Shown here: one piece after another, positions 54,631 to 63,700 of the stretch
How the letters are laid out: every line of letters starts with the position of its first letter
Position numbering within the stretch: position 1 is the stretch's first letter
Source of the DNA: Flavobacterium hibernum
GTDB lineage: Bacteria > Bacteroidota > Bacteroidia > Flavobacteriales > Flavobacteriaceae
Reading direction: 5' to 3'
NCBI RefSeq assembly: GCF_000832125.1
Contig: NZ_JPRK01000018.1
Span: forward strand, 26,598-90,597
Length of the DNA stretch: 64,000 bases
Made by a program: the position numbers and the translations under genes
The notes under the pieces: model-generated
Seen by the model: the letters and a program-made list of their open reading frames with translations, nothing else
Database searches by the model: none
What the model was told of the DNA's origin: nothing

Positions 54631-54936
54631 TTAATTACACTTTTTAGCTTTTTCTAATCCTATTTCAGAGATATAATAATCATTGTTAATTAAACTTAGA
54701 GGAGTAATAAAATTGAATTTATCTTTTTCTAATAATAAATCCCTAGTAATCATTATACTAATAAAGAGAATACCGATCCAACTTATTCCAACAGAAAATA
54801 ATAATGTAATAGTATAAATATTCAAATATGAAAGAATTATAGGATCAGTCCACCAAAATCGAATAGCCAAAAAAACAGCTATTCCATTTAATACTAAATA
54901 TATAGTTATATACTTAATTCTGATTTTTAGATTCAT
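54631..54936 (-). CDS. Small membrane protein, possibly the first half of a broken gene
   Basis: This 101-residue ORF with ATG start has two membrane helices (about 9-29, TIYLVLNGIAVFLAIRFWW, and about 40-63). It ends in a short stop (GLEKAKKCN) just where the neighbouring frame continues with another helix. No family is recognised. Either two small genes overlap here or a one-base insertion in an A5 tract has split one gene. It lies between the GH3 gene and the polysaccharide operon on the same strand. Confidence 0.5.
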   Translation of the reverse strand: MNLKIRIKYITIYLVLNGIAVFLAIRFWWTDPIILSYLNIYTITLLFSVGISWIGILFISIMITRDLLLEKDKFNFITPLSLINNDYYISEIGLEKAKKCN

Positions 54937-54967
54937 TCCGTTTTTACTACTTAAAACTATTTTTTCT

Positions 54968-56452
54968 CTATTTCAAATTATCTGCAATCTTTCTATCATT
55001 CGATAATCTAGGTGTTTTATTCTGTCCACCTAATTTTCCTTGTGATTTCATGTATTCCTGAAATCCGTTTTTAGAAACTTTTGTAACGACTACTTTTCGC
55101 AAAACATTTCCGGTAATTAAATCATCGTAATAAATGTTTTGTTTTCGCATCGAATTATCAATCGCTTCTACAAAAGCTTCCATATTTTCAGGTTCTGTTT
55201 CAAATTCTACAAACCATTCGTGATACGGTAATCCGCTTGAAGGATTTATTTGTGGTGCAACTGTAAATTCGTTAATTACAATATTAGTACCTTCTGTCGC
55301 TTCTTTCATTGCATTTTCGACTTCGTTTGCAATAACGTGTTCTCCAAAAGCCGAAATATAATGTTTAATTCTACCCGAAACGATTACTCTATGCGGAAAC
55401 AATGACGTGAACTGCACGGTATCTCCAATATTATAACGCCAAAGTCCTGCGTTTGTCGAAATAATCATGGCATAATTTACGCCAATTTCTACTTCGCCAA
55501 CTGTATAACTTTTTGGGTTTTCAGTAAAAAATTCATCTGCTTTTATGAATTCATAGAAAATTCCTGAATTTAACAATAACAACATTCCTTTTACTGTTTG
55601 CGAATCTTGATAAGCAAAAAATCCTTCAGAAGCCGGAAACAATTCTATGCTGTCTACTTTTCTGCCAATCATGTTTTCGAACTTGGCACGATATGGCTCG
55701 TAATTAACGCCTCCGTAAATAAACAAATTAAAGTTCTTGAACAGATCTCCTATTTTCTTACCACCACTTTTTTCTTGTAAACGCTCAAAATACATTTGAA
55801 CCCACGATGGAATTCCAGAAATTATGGTCATATCCTGCTCAATGGTTTCCTCAACAATCGCATCAATTTTAGTTTCCCAATCTTCGATACAATTGGTTTC
55901 CCAAGAGGGCATTCGGTTTTTTTGAAGGTATTTTGGAACAAAGTGTGCTCCAATTCCTGATAATCTTCCAAATTTGATTCCGTACTTTTCAACTAAAATT
56001 GGACTTCCTTGCAAGAAAATCATTTTTCCATCTACAAAATCAGCATTTCCGGTTTCATATATATAATGTAGGATTGCATTTCGCGAAGCTTCTATATGAT
56101 AAGGCATTGATTCTTTGGTAAGCGGAATATATTTTGCTCCAGATGTTGTTCCAGATGTTTTTGCAAAATACAATGGTTTTCCTTTCCATAGAATATTTTT
56201 TTCACCCATTCGAACTTTGTCTATATAAGGTTTTAAATCTTCGTAGTCTCTTATCGGAACTCGTTTCTTGAAATCGTGAACTGTTTTTATTTTTTCGAAA
56301 TGGTGATCAATACCAAACTGGGTTTCTTTTGCACTATTTATTAAACTCTTAAATATTTCTTGTTGAGTTTCTATAGGCTTTTTGGCCCAAGCCATTGTTT
56401 GATAATATATTGTACTGGCAAATAATTTTGCTGCTACTGATTTAATAGACAT
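54968..56452 (-). CDS. GH3 auxin-responsive-promoter family protein (acyl-adenylate enzyme)
   Basis: This 494-residue protein has the GH3 fold seen in plant acyl-acid amido synthetases: FAKTSGTTSGAKYIPLT near 107-123 (ATP site), NLFIYGGVNYEPYR near 244, ELFPASEGFFAYQD near 272, and WRYNIGDTVQFTS near 340. Plant homologues join carboxylates such as auxin or jasmonate to amino acids. The bacterial role is not known and the substrate cannot be predicted. ATG start 11 nt after the preceding gene. Confidence 0.9.
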   Translation of the reverse strand: MSIKSVAAKLFASTIYYQTMAWAKKPIETQQEIFKSLINSAKETQFGIDHHFEKIKTVHDFKKRVPIRDYEDLKPYIDKVRMGEKNILWKGKPLYFAKTSGTTSGAKYIPLTKESMPYHIEASRNAILHYIYETGNADFVDGKMIFLQGSPILVEKYGIKFGRLSGIGAHFVPKYLQKNRMPSWETNCIEDWETKIDAIVEETIEQDMTIISGIPSWVQMYFERLQEKSGGKKIGDLFKNFNLFIYGGVNYEPYRAKFENMIGRKVDSIELFPASEGFFAYQDSQTVKGMLLLLNSGIFYEFIKADEFFTENPKSYTVGEVEIGVNYAMIISTNAGLWRYNIGDTVQFTSLFPHRVIVSGRIKHYISAFGEHVIANEVENAMKEATEGTNIVINEFTVAPQINPSSGLPYHEWFVEFETEPENMEAFVEAIDNSMRKQNIYYDDLITGNVLRKVVVTKVSKNGFQEYMKSQGKLGGQNKTPRLSNDRKIADNLK

Positions 56453-56463
56453 TTTTTATGGTA

Positions 56464-56964
56464 TTATTTCTTGTCACTTTTGTTTTTACTTCGGGATTTT
56501 TCACCAGACTCCTTCTCCATTTTTGTAACTTCTTCTCTCAATTTAATTTCTTCTTCAGAGGCTTTCATATTTACTTCTGAAGGTTCATCTGTTTCGGCTA
56601 AAATAGAATCTTTATTGAATTTTGCATATTCTAATTCGCCTTTTAATACTTTTTGAATACCTTTTATATAGGCTTCATTTTTCTTTAAAGCTGTTTCTAA
56701 CGAATCTGATTTAATAGTCAATTCTGTTGCATTTCGTTTTAATTCAGAAGAAGAATATCCGGGAATAAATTCTCGTAAAGGCGTAAAAGCGATGATAAAA
56801 GTAGTAATCAGAATTAAAAATATCCCACCCAAAGTAAACGTTACAAATACATTCATTAAGGTAAGTTTGAACGAAAAGATCTCTTCAAAAGTGTCTTCAT
56901 TTAAAATTACCAATCTGGTTTTGAGGAATAATTTTTCTCTGAAATCGAATTTCTTCTTAGTCAT
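56464..56964 (-). CDS. Membrane-anchored coiled-coil protein
   Basis: This 166-residue protein has one membrane helix (about 33-59, LMNVFVTFTLGGIFLILITT), a preceding cytoplasmic segment FREKLFLKTRLVILNEDTFE, a periplasmic GYSSSELKRNATEL part and a highly charged end (KMEKESGEKSRSKNKSDKK). From memory the first 130 residues resemble the anchor half of Bacteroidota M23 peptidases, but no M23 domain follows. It could be a natural domain-less relative or a shortened gene. It is 11 nt upstream of the GH3 gene and transcribed with it. Confidence 0.65.
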   Translation of the reverse strand: MTKKKFDFREKLFLKTRLVILNEDTFEEIFSFKLTLMNVFVTFTLGGIFLILITTFIIAFTPLREFIPGYSSSELKRNATELTIKSDSLETALKKNEAYIKGIQKVLKGELEYAKFNKDSILAETDEPSEVNMKASEEEIKLREEVTKMEKESGEKSRSKNKSDKK

Positions 56965-57103
56965 TACGGTTCTTTAATATGAGCAAATATAATAATTAAT
57001 CGTCTTGTTGATGCTGGCGAAATTTTGACGAATTGGCTTAATTTACGATTTTATAAAATATTTAACGTTGCCTAATCTCAATATTTTAATCCAAAAACAC
57101 TTT

Positions 57104-57130
57104 TTGTTCGTATATTTCTATATACCTTTG
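57104..57130 (+). promoter_or_regulatory. Probable tatA promoter
   Basis: TTG at 57104-57106 and TACCTTTG at 57123-57130 (TAnnTTTG) are 16 nt apart, one less than the usual range. The box lies 45 nt before the tatA ATG. Confidence 0.5.
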
Positions 57131-57175
57131 CGGTGAAACTAAAAATCAATTTGCTTCGGCATTAAATATACAATC

Positions 57176-57364
57176 ATGGGAAGATTAGGTCTAACAGAAA
57201 TCCTCGTTATAGTAGGTATTGTGATATTACTTTTTGGAGGTAAAAAAATTCCAGAATTAATGAAAGGTTTAGGAAGCGGAATTAAGGAATTTAAAAACGC
57301 TGCTAAAGACGATCAAACTGCGCCGACACCTCCTGTAAAAAAAGAAGAGGAAGAAACTAAATAA
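57176..57364 (+). CDS. tatA: Twin-arginine translocase subunit TatA/TatE
   Basis: This 62-residue protein has one N-terminal membrane helix (about 6-22, LTEILVIVGIVILLFGG), the hinge FGGKKIPELMKGLG, an amphipathic helix SGIKEFKNAAKDD and a charged tail, the standard TatA pattern. TatA oligomers form the passage for folded proteins carrying twin-arginine signals. TatC is not nearby. Notably, the next gene encodes a protein with a twin-arginine signal. Confidence 0.95.
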   Translation: MGRLGLTEILVIVGIVILLFGGKKIPELMKGLGSGIKEFKNAAKDDQTAPTPPVKKEEEETK

Positions 57365-57384
57365 GTATTTTATATACTGGTATA

Positions 57385-57421
57385 AAAACCCCAAATTACA
57401 AATGTAGTTTGGGGTTTTATT
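57385..57421 (+). terminator. Rho-independent terminator after tatA
   Basis: AAAACCCCAAA (57385-57395) pairs with TTTGGGGTTTT (57408-57418). It separates tatA from the following locus, so the two are at least partly independent. Confidence 0.88.
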
Positions 57422-57578
57422 ATTTTATCAAATTTTAATTGTACCTTTTTTACAAAAAATTGCACTAACGTAACAAATATAATATTATTGTAAATTTTAA
57501 CATTTATTTTTGTTTTTTACCCAATTTAGTTAATGTTTTTACTATTTTTACAGTAATTTTTTACCAAAAACATTGATT

Positions 57579-58244
57579 ATGATTGATTTAACCCGTAGAA
57601 ATTTCATTAAAAATGTTGGATTTGTAGGCGCCACAACACTTTTTTGTGGTTCTCTCCTTGCTCAAAATACGTTCGATAATTTTTCGGATTCCAAAAATGG
57701 AGAAAATAATATCTTATCCCATTTCTCTAAATCATCTTTTTCTGATACTTTTCTTTTAAATCCATCTCTTTTGGATTGTTATAACAACGCAATTGTAAAT
57801 TGGGAGAAAACAGGTTATGTTTCTTCAGGAAACTATTGTTATAGCTCATTAGATGGTCATCTTAAAATGTTTCCATTGCACCTTCATACTGATAGCACGG
57901 GGAAAATTGACGACGTTTTGTTATGCTTTGGAAAAAACTCGAATGGTGAATGGAAATCTTTAAGATCCTTATCAGGTTTTGACATAGAAGCACTTACTGT
58001 AGCATTGAAAGATTTAAAAATATACAGTAATGAGGTCAATTTATTTGATTACTTATTTCCTGCACCTTTACAACAATTTAATCCCTACGGTTTTAATACC
58101 AAAAAAGGAAGTGTTTCTCTACAAACACTTTTAGCGCAGGAGCAAACCTCAACAAAAATTATCATAAAAGAAGGTAGTAACATTGTATATCAAAAAGAAG
58201 TAATTTCTCAACATCGTTTTGTTGCGAACTCTCTTTTGGTTTAA
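57579..58244 (+). CDS. Twin-arginine-signal protein of unknown function
   Basis: The start is taken at the ATG at 57579 (221 residues); a TTG lies 6 nt upstream. The N-terminus is a Tat-type signal: TRRNFIK (Arg6-Arg7) followed by VGFVGATTLFCGSLLAQ. The mature part has no motif I know. It has several aromatic/His-rich strands (HLKMFPLHLHTDSTGK, LFDYLFPAPLQQFNPYGF) and looks globular. It precedes three tail-collar genes by 38 nt in the same direction, so a shared role is likely. It may need folding or cofactor insertion before export. Confidence 0.75.
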   Translation: MIDLTRRNFIKNVGFVGATTLFCGSLLAQNTFDNFSDSKNGENNILSHFSKSSFSDTFLLNPSLLDCYNNAIVNWEKTGYVSSGNYCYSSLDGHLKMFPLHLHTDSTGKIDDVLLCFGKNSNGEWKSLRSLSGFDIEALTVALKDLKIYSNEVNLFDYLFPAPLQQFNPYGFNTKKGSVSLQTLLAQEQTSTKIIIKEGSNIVYQKEVISQHRFVANSLLV

Positions 58245-58282
58245 TAAAACATCTTATATATATAAAATAAAATAGTCGTATT

Positions 58283-58792
58283 ATGGCAGAACCATTTTTA
58301 GCTGAAACACGTATTATGTCTTTTGCATTTGCTCCACGAGGATGGGCTCTTAGCAACGGACAGCTTTTACCTATAAATCAAAACCCAGCATTATTTGCAT
58401 TATTAGGAACTACGTTTGGTGGTGATGGAAGGGTTAATTTCGCATTACCTGATTTACGTGGCAGAACTCCAATTAGTTTTGGAAATGGGCATACACTGGG
58501 AGAAAAAGCAGGTGAAGAAGTACACACTATAACCATGCAGGAGATGCCTCTACACAACCATCTTTTGAAGGCAAAAACAGATCCGGTAACTACTAATATA
58601 CCTACTGCAGCCAACTTTTTAGGTCAAACGGCTCCAAATTTAGTGTATAGCAGTCAGGGTCAAAACTTTACTGCTATGAACCCTGGATCGCTTAGTAATG
58701 TAGGCGGTAATCAGGCGCATACAAACATGCAGCCTTACTTGGCTTTGAATTTTTGTATTGCTTTACAGGGAATTTTTCCATCTCAGACTTAA
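58283..58792 (+). CDS. Phage tail-collar domain protein, paralogue 1 (MdpB-like)
   Basis: This 169-residue protein belongs to the Tail_Collar/microcystin-dependent-protein family: FAPRGWALSNGQLLPINQN near 16-34, LLGTTFGGDGRVNFALPDLR near 40-59, MPLHNHLL near 89 and the end GGNQAHTNMQPYLALNFCIA followed by LQGIFP. There is no signal peptide. In phages the fold caps tail fibres; the role of the stand-alone bacterial form is not established. First of three tandem paralogues (24 nt to the second). Confidence 0.9.
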   Translation: MAEPFLAETRIMSFAFAPRGWALSNGQLLPINQNPALFALLGTTFGGDGRVNFALPDLRGRTPISFGNGHTLGEKAGEEVHTITMQEMPLHNHLLKAKTDPVTTNIPTAANFLGQTAPNLVYSSQGQNFTAMNPGSLSNVGGNQAHTNMQPYLALNFCIALQGIFPSQT

Positions 58793-58816
58793 TTATTAAT
58801 TGTAAAAAATTATAAC

Positions 58817-59335
58817 ATGGCAGTACCTTACGTTGGTGAAATTAGAATGTTTGCAGGAAATTTTGCCCCTGCTGGATGGATGCTTTGTGAAGGGCAATTA
58901 ATTTCTATTGCAGAAAATGAAACTTTATTTAACTTAATTGGTACTACTTATGGAGGCGATGGTCAAGAAACTTTTGCATTGCCTGATTTAAGAGGACGAG
59001 TTCCTATTCATTATGGTAAAAATATCACAGGTTCAGATTATTTGTTGGCAGAAACTGGAGGTGTAGAAAGCGTTACACTTAATACACAACAAATTCCAAC
59101 ACATACACATTCTTTAATAGCAACAACAGATTTGGCAGATACAGGAAATCCTGGAAATGCACAGTTTAGCACAAACCCTACCGGAAGTAAAATGTTTTCG
59201 AATAGTAATCCAACATTGGCTTTAAATCCTACCACAATTACTCCTTCTGGCGGAAATCAGGCACATACCAATCTTCAACCCTATTTGTGCGTTAATTTTA
59301 TAATTTCTTTATTTGGATTATTCCCCTCAACTTAA
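58817..59335 (+). CDS. Phage tail-collar domain protein, paralogue 2
   Basis: This 172-residue paralogue has FAPAGWMLCEGQLISIAEN, IGTTYGGDGQETFALPDLRG, IPTHTHSL and a closing GGNQAHTNLQPYLCVNFIIS. The block between IPTHTH and GGNQAHT is the most different part of the three copies (TDLADTGNPGNAQFSTNP here), suggesting a variable interaction face on a fixed scaffold. No signal peptide. Placed 24 nt after paralogue 1. Confidence 0.9.
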   Translation: MAVPYVGEIRMFAGNFAPAGWMLCEGQLISIAENETLFNLIGTTYGGDGQETFALPDLRGRVPIHYGKNITGSDYLLAETGGVESVTLNTQQIPTHTHSLIATTDLADTGNPGNAQFSTNPTGSKMFSNSNPTLALNPTTITPSGGNQAHTNLQPYLCVNFIISLFGLFPST

Positions 59336-59387
59336 TGGAATTTTAAATTTTTAGTCCCTTTTTTTAAATAAAATAAAACAATACATT

Positions 59388-59903
59388 ATGGATCCATTTG
59401 TGGCCGAAATACGCATATTCCCATTTAACTTTGCACCACGAAACTGGGCTCTTTGTAACGGGCAACTTATGCCACTATCTCAAAATACAGCAATATTTTC
59501 GATATTAGGAACGTATTATGGTGGTGACGGAGTAAGAAATTTTGCATTACCAGACATGCAAGGAAATGCACCTATGCATCCCGGGCAAGGTCCTGGTTTA
59601 TCACAGCATGATTTAGGTGAACAGAGCGGAAGTCAAACAGTTACTTTGATTCAATCTGAAATTCCGCAACACACGCATCAATTGATGGCGAGTACTTTAA
59701 ACTCACAATCAATTTCTCCAACAAATAATAGTTTGGGCCGAGGAAATCCGCTGAGAGTATATACTACAACTGGTAGTGATGCTCAAATGAGTGTAAATAC
59801 CATTGCTGCTGCTGGTGGAAACTTGCCACATAATAATATGATGCCCTATTTGACCTTGAACTTTTGTATTGCGTTACAAGGTGTTTTTCCTCCTAGATCC
59901 TAG
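59388..59903 (+). CDS. Phage tail-collar domain protein, paralogue 3
   Basis: This 171-residue paralogue has FAPRNWALCNGQLMPLSQN, LGTYYGGDGVRNFALPDMQG, IPQHTHQLM and the end GGNLPHNNMMPYLTLNFCIA followed by LQGVFPP. It is closer to paralogue 1 in the final motif. The His-x-His of the IPxHTH motif, shared with paralogue 2 (HNH in paralogue 1), could bind metal. Only 16 nt separate it from the following acetyltransferase gene. Confidence 0.9.
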   Translation: MDPFVAEIRIFPFNFAPRNWALCNGQLMPLSQNTAIFSILGTYYGGDGVRNFALPDMQGNAPMHPGQGPGLSQHDLGEQSGSQTVTLIQSEIPQHTHQLMASTLNSQSISPTNNSLGRGNPLRVYTTTGSDAQMSVNTIAAAGGNLPHNNMMPYLTLNFCIALQGVFPPRS

Positions 59904-59919
59904 ATAAAAATATTAAGTT

Positions 59920-60414
59920 TTGGAATTAGAAATAAAAAATATTGAGCTTCGCGACATTCAGGAAAAAGATCTTCCTATTCTTTGTGAAATATACGGCAGT
60001 ACACGTAAGGAGGAGTTAGATAATGGAACTAACTGGAATAACGAACAAAAAAAACTTTTTATTGAGCATCAATTTTCTGCTCAACACGATTATTATCAAA
60101 AAAATTACTTAGATGGAAAATTCTATGTAATTGAAAAAGATAATTATGCAATTGGTAGATTATATATTGATTTCTTTTTTGAAAAAAAAGGTATTCGAAT
60201 AATTGATATTACCGTATTACCAGAATGGAGAAACAAAAATATTGGCCGCTCTATTTTAAATGAAATTCTAATAAAAGCAGCCGATAATAATTTGAATGTT
60301 TCCATTCATGTTGAAAGTTTCAACCCTGCAATGAACTTGTATAAAAGATTGGGTTTTAAAAAAATAAGCGAGACAAATGGCGTTTACCATTTAATGGAAT
60401 GGAGTTCTAAATGA
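59920..60414 (+). CDS. GNAT family N-acetyltransferase in the tail-collar locus
   Basis: This 164-residue protein has IIDITVLPEWRNKNIGRSIL (about 104-123, acetyl-CoA-binding motif A) and a C-terminal FNPAMNLYKRLGFKKI typical of GNAT enzymes. The start codon is TTG at 59920. An in-frame TAA lies two codons before it and no ATG occurs before residue 146, so TTG is practically the only choice. It is embedded between the tail-collar genes and the DUF6916-like gene, so it may modify one of these proteins. Confidence 0.88.
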   Translation: MELEIKNIELRDIQEKDLPILCEIYGSTRKEELDNGTNWNNEQKKLFIEHQFSAQHDYYQKNYLDGKFYVIEKDNYAIGRLYIDFFFEKKGIRIIDITVLPEWRNKNIGRSILNEILIKAADNNLNVSIHVESFNPAMNLYKRLGFKKISETNGVYHLMEWSSK

Positions 60415-60440
60415 AAATGATCAACAAGAAAATATAATGT

Positions 60441-60740
60441 ATGGATATAGCTTTACTTACTTTAAATGATTTTACCGCATATCTAAATCAAGCCTTTAAA
60501 ATTCGAATTTCAGACGAAATTCAACTTGATGCTGAATTAATTGAATTAACAAAGCTGAATAATTATTCGCCTTTGGAAAGGAATCCTTTTTCAATAATCC
60601 TCCGAACTGAACAAAAAAATGAGTATTACGAACAAGGTATTTTTACTGTTGAACATCCTGAAAAAGGCTACTTAGATATATTTCTTACTCCACTTGGTTT
60701 TGATAGTGTTGGAATGAAATATGAAGCAGTTTTTTCTTAA
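60441..60740 (+). CDS. Small DUF6916-like protein
   Basis: This 99-residue soluble protein, MDIALLTLNDFTAYLNQAFK at the start and GYLDIFLTPLGFDSVGMKYE at the end, is a small beta-rich domain. I recall this pattern as DUF6916, a family often found beside tail-collar/microcystin-dependent proteins, but I am not certain of the name. It lies 26 nt after the GNAT gene and 27 nt before the giant surface-protein gene. Confidence 0.75.
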   Translation: MDIALLTLNDFTAYLNQAFKIRISDEIQLDAELIELTKLNNYSPLERNPFSIILRTEQKNEYYEQGIFTVEHPEKGYLDIFLTPLGFDSVGMKYEAVFS

Positions 60741-60767
60741 TCATGCTAACTTTTTAAAGTAAAAAAA

Positions 60768-63700
60768 ATGAAAAAAAACAAACTCTTAATTCTTATAATG
60801 CTATTTGGATTCCTTTCGTTCGGAATGTCATATAGTGGTTTTGTTAGGGAAAATGTTGTTACTCCTATTTTAAATAAGATAGCTAATTCTGAAAAAAAAG
60901 CTGTTGATCAAGTAGTAAAAGCTAAAACAGGAAGGAAAAAAGATCTCGCTAAAAAAACAACCGTTACCAACTTGACAGCACCAGGTCCAACCGTTACAAT
61001 AACCAATGCTGTTGCTGTAAATGGTGGAGGAAATGCTGCTCCGGGTTCTCAACTTGATTTTACTATTACTATTAATAGTACAGGAGGTGATGCTACAGGA
61101 ATTACTTTTCAAGATATATTAGATTCTAATTTAACGTTTGTTCCTGGCTCTCTAAAAGTAACTCCAATTGCTGCTGATGATTCTTATAATTGTATTGGAA
61201 ATGTTGGAATTACATTAAATACCGCACAAGGTGTTTTATCAAATGATGTTAGCCCTGACGGAACGACTCTAACCACAGCTGTATCGACAAATGTGACACA
61301 CGGAATTTTGTCATTAGCTGCAAATGGTTCTTTTACCTATAACCCAACGGCAGGTTATTCTGGATCTGATAGTTTTGTTTATACGTTGACAAGTAGCAAT
61401 GGTAAAACAAGTACTGCAACGGTAAACATTACTGTAACGACTCCTATTATCTTTGCTAATGGTGCAGCGACAGTAACTGGTAACGGAACTTTAGCAGCGC
61501 CTTATAAAGATCTAAGTAGTATTACAGGCACAAGTGCAAGTCCTATTTTTATTTACGGTGGGGCTATTTCAGGAACTTTAAATTTAAATGATACTCAAAA
61601 AGTAATTGGTCAGGGAGCAACATCAGATTTAATCACTTTATTAGGTCTTAGTGTTCCCGTTTACAGTAATTCATTACCTTCTACAGGTGGAACCAACCCT
61701 ACTTTATCTACAATAAATTTAAAATCAAATAACGATATTCAAGGTGTCACTATTACATCTACTATGAATGGTCCGGATGTTGGAAATCTAAAAGTAAGAG
61801 ATGTAATTGTTAATGCTACAGGAACTGCTACGGCCGTAAATATTGCTAAAGGAGGTATTTTAGATTGTATCTTTAAAAGTATTTCGGCAAATGGATCTAC
61901 TACTGGAATATCCGTAAATAAAGCATTGGGTATTTTTCAGGTTACGGGAACTGGCACTACAGCCGGATCTGGAGGTACAATTCAAAATATTCAAAACAGA
62001 GGAGTTGAGTTTATTACATGTTCAGGTATCTCTCTTAAGAACATAAATTTTGTTAATTCAAATACATCATTAACAATACTTAATACCCCTAATATTGATA
62101 ATACGAATTCATTTGCTGCAATGCATTTTAAAACGGTAAGTGGTGTTACATTAGATAATATTAATATTACAGGGACAACAAATGCGGTTGGAATAAACCT
62201 AAATGATGTAAATAATTTTGTTTTAAGTAATAGTACTATTACAGGCTGTGGAAGTGCTAATACTAGTAATTCTGGAAGTTCAAATGTTGGTGGAATATTT
62301 GCTCTTAATCTAAAAGGAATAAGTTCTATAACCAATACTAATGTGAATGATTCTTGGGGACGTGGTTTTTACGGCTATAACGGACAACTTTCTCAAAATC
62401 CTGCTCTTACATTGACTGTAACTGGAAGTCAGTTTAAAAACTCTTTTAATCGAGCAAACGGTAATAGTAACTTTAGCTTTCAGGCAAAAGGAACCTCTAA
62501 CAGTGTTTTGGTTTTCAAAAAAAATGATTTTTCTAATTCTAAAGCCGCTGGTCTTGAATTAAATTTTAGCGGATCTTCTGTTAATGATGTTCAAATTGGT
62601 GGAAATAATCTGGCTACAGATGGAAACACTATAAACGCTGCCACAAGTAATCCTGGTAGTAATGGTTTATCTATACAAGCTTATGGGGCTGCAACTGTTA
62701 ATTACAATATTATAGATAACACTTTAAAATCTAGTTTTAATGCTCTTTCTGCATGTAATGTAGGACATCAGGGTTCTGGAACTTTAAAAGGTAGAATAAA
62801 TAATAATACAATTGATGGCGGAGGTTCTACTTCAATTAGTAATGGGATAAACGTTTCTGCTTATGGAAATGCTAAACATATTACCGAAATTTCAAACAAT
62901 TTAATTACGAATGCTGGTACTTACGGAATTTTATCTGAAGCAAATGATGGCGGTGTACCAAATTCAACTGGTAGAATTGATGCTACTATAACTGGTAATA
63001 CTATCAACGTTAGAAATAATGCTTACGCTAATCTTGGAATTGTTGCTTACTCAGATAATAGTTCTAGCACAATGATAAATGCTGCAAAAATTACTGGGAA
63101 CACTATAAATGCACCAACAGGACTGGGTTCTGCAAATTTTGATGTACTTTCTGATGGACTTAATTCGCAAGTATTTTTTCAAGCTAGTGCTGCTTTCAAT
63201 AATGCAACTGTTGACAAATCTATCGCATCCAAAGCTTTTTGGGATGCAAATAATGTAACTACCGGAACAGCATTGGCTGAACCTGGTACCGGAAAAATAG
63301 GCTCTGGAACTGTTACACCGCCAGATAATGCAGCCGCTTCAAAACCTGCAAGACCTACTGATATTGTTGTAGAAGAAACAGCTCCAATCGTAGAAAATCA
63401 AACTAATACCGAAACAACTTCGAACCAAACTGCAAAAAGTAGTACGGCAAAGGCAACATCAGGAGAAACAGTTTCTTTTGGACCATTTACTTTACCTGCT
63501 GCAAAAAGTACTATCATAACATTTAGCGCAACAATTAATGCGGCAATTTCTCTTCCTGCAAATACTTGTGAAGTAACAAATAAAGCAACGGTAAGCGGTA
63601 CAAATTTTTCGACCGTAACTTCTAATGTTACAACGAATTCACTAAAACCTGCAAACCCAACAGTTACAGCTTCAACACAAGATATTCCTTGTTTAGGAAG

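Noticed and set aside
57579..59903. Tail-collar genes considered as a prophage remnant
   Set aside because: No integrase, capsid, portal, terminase, tail-tube or lysis gene and no attachment-site duplication is seen; base composition matches the surroundings.
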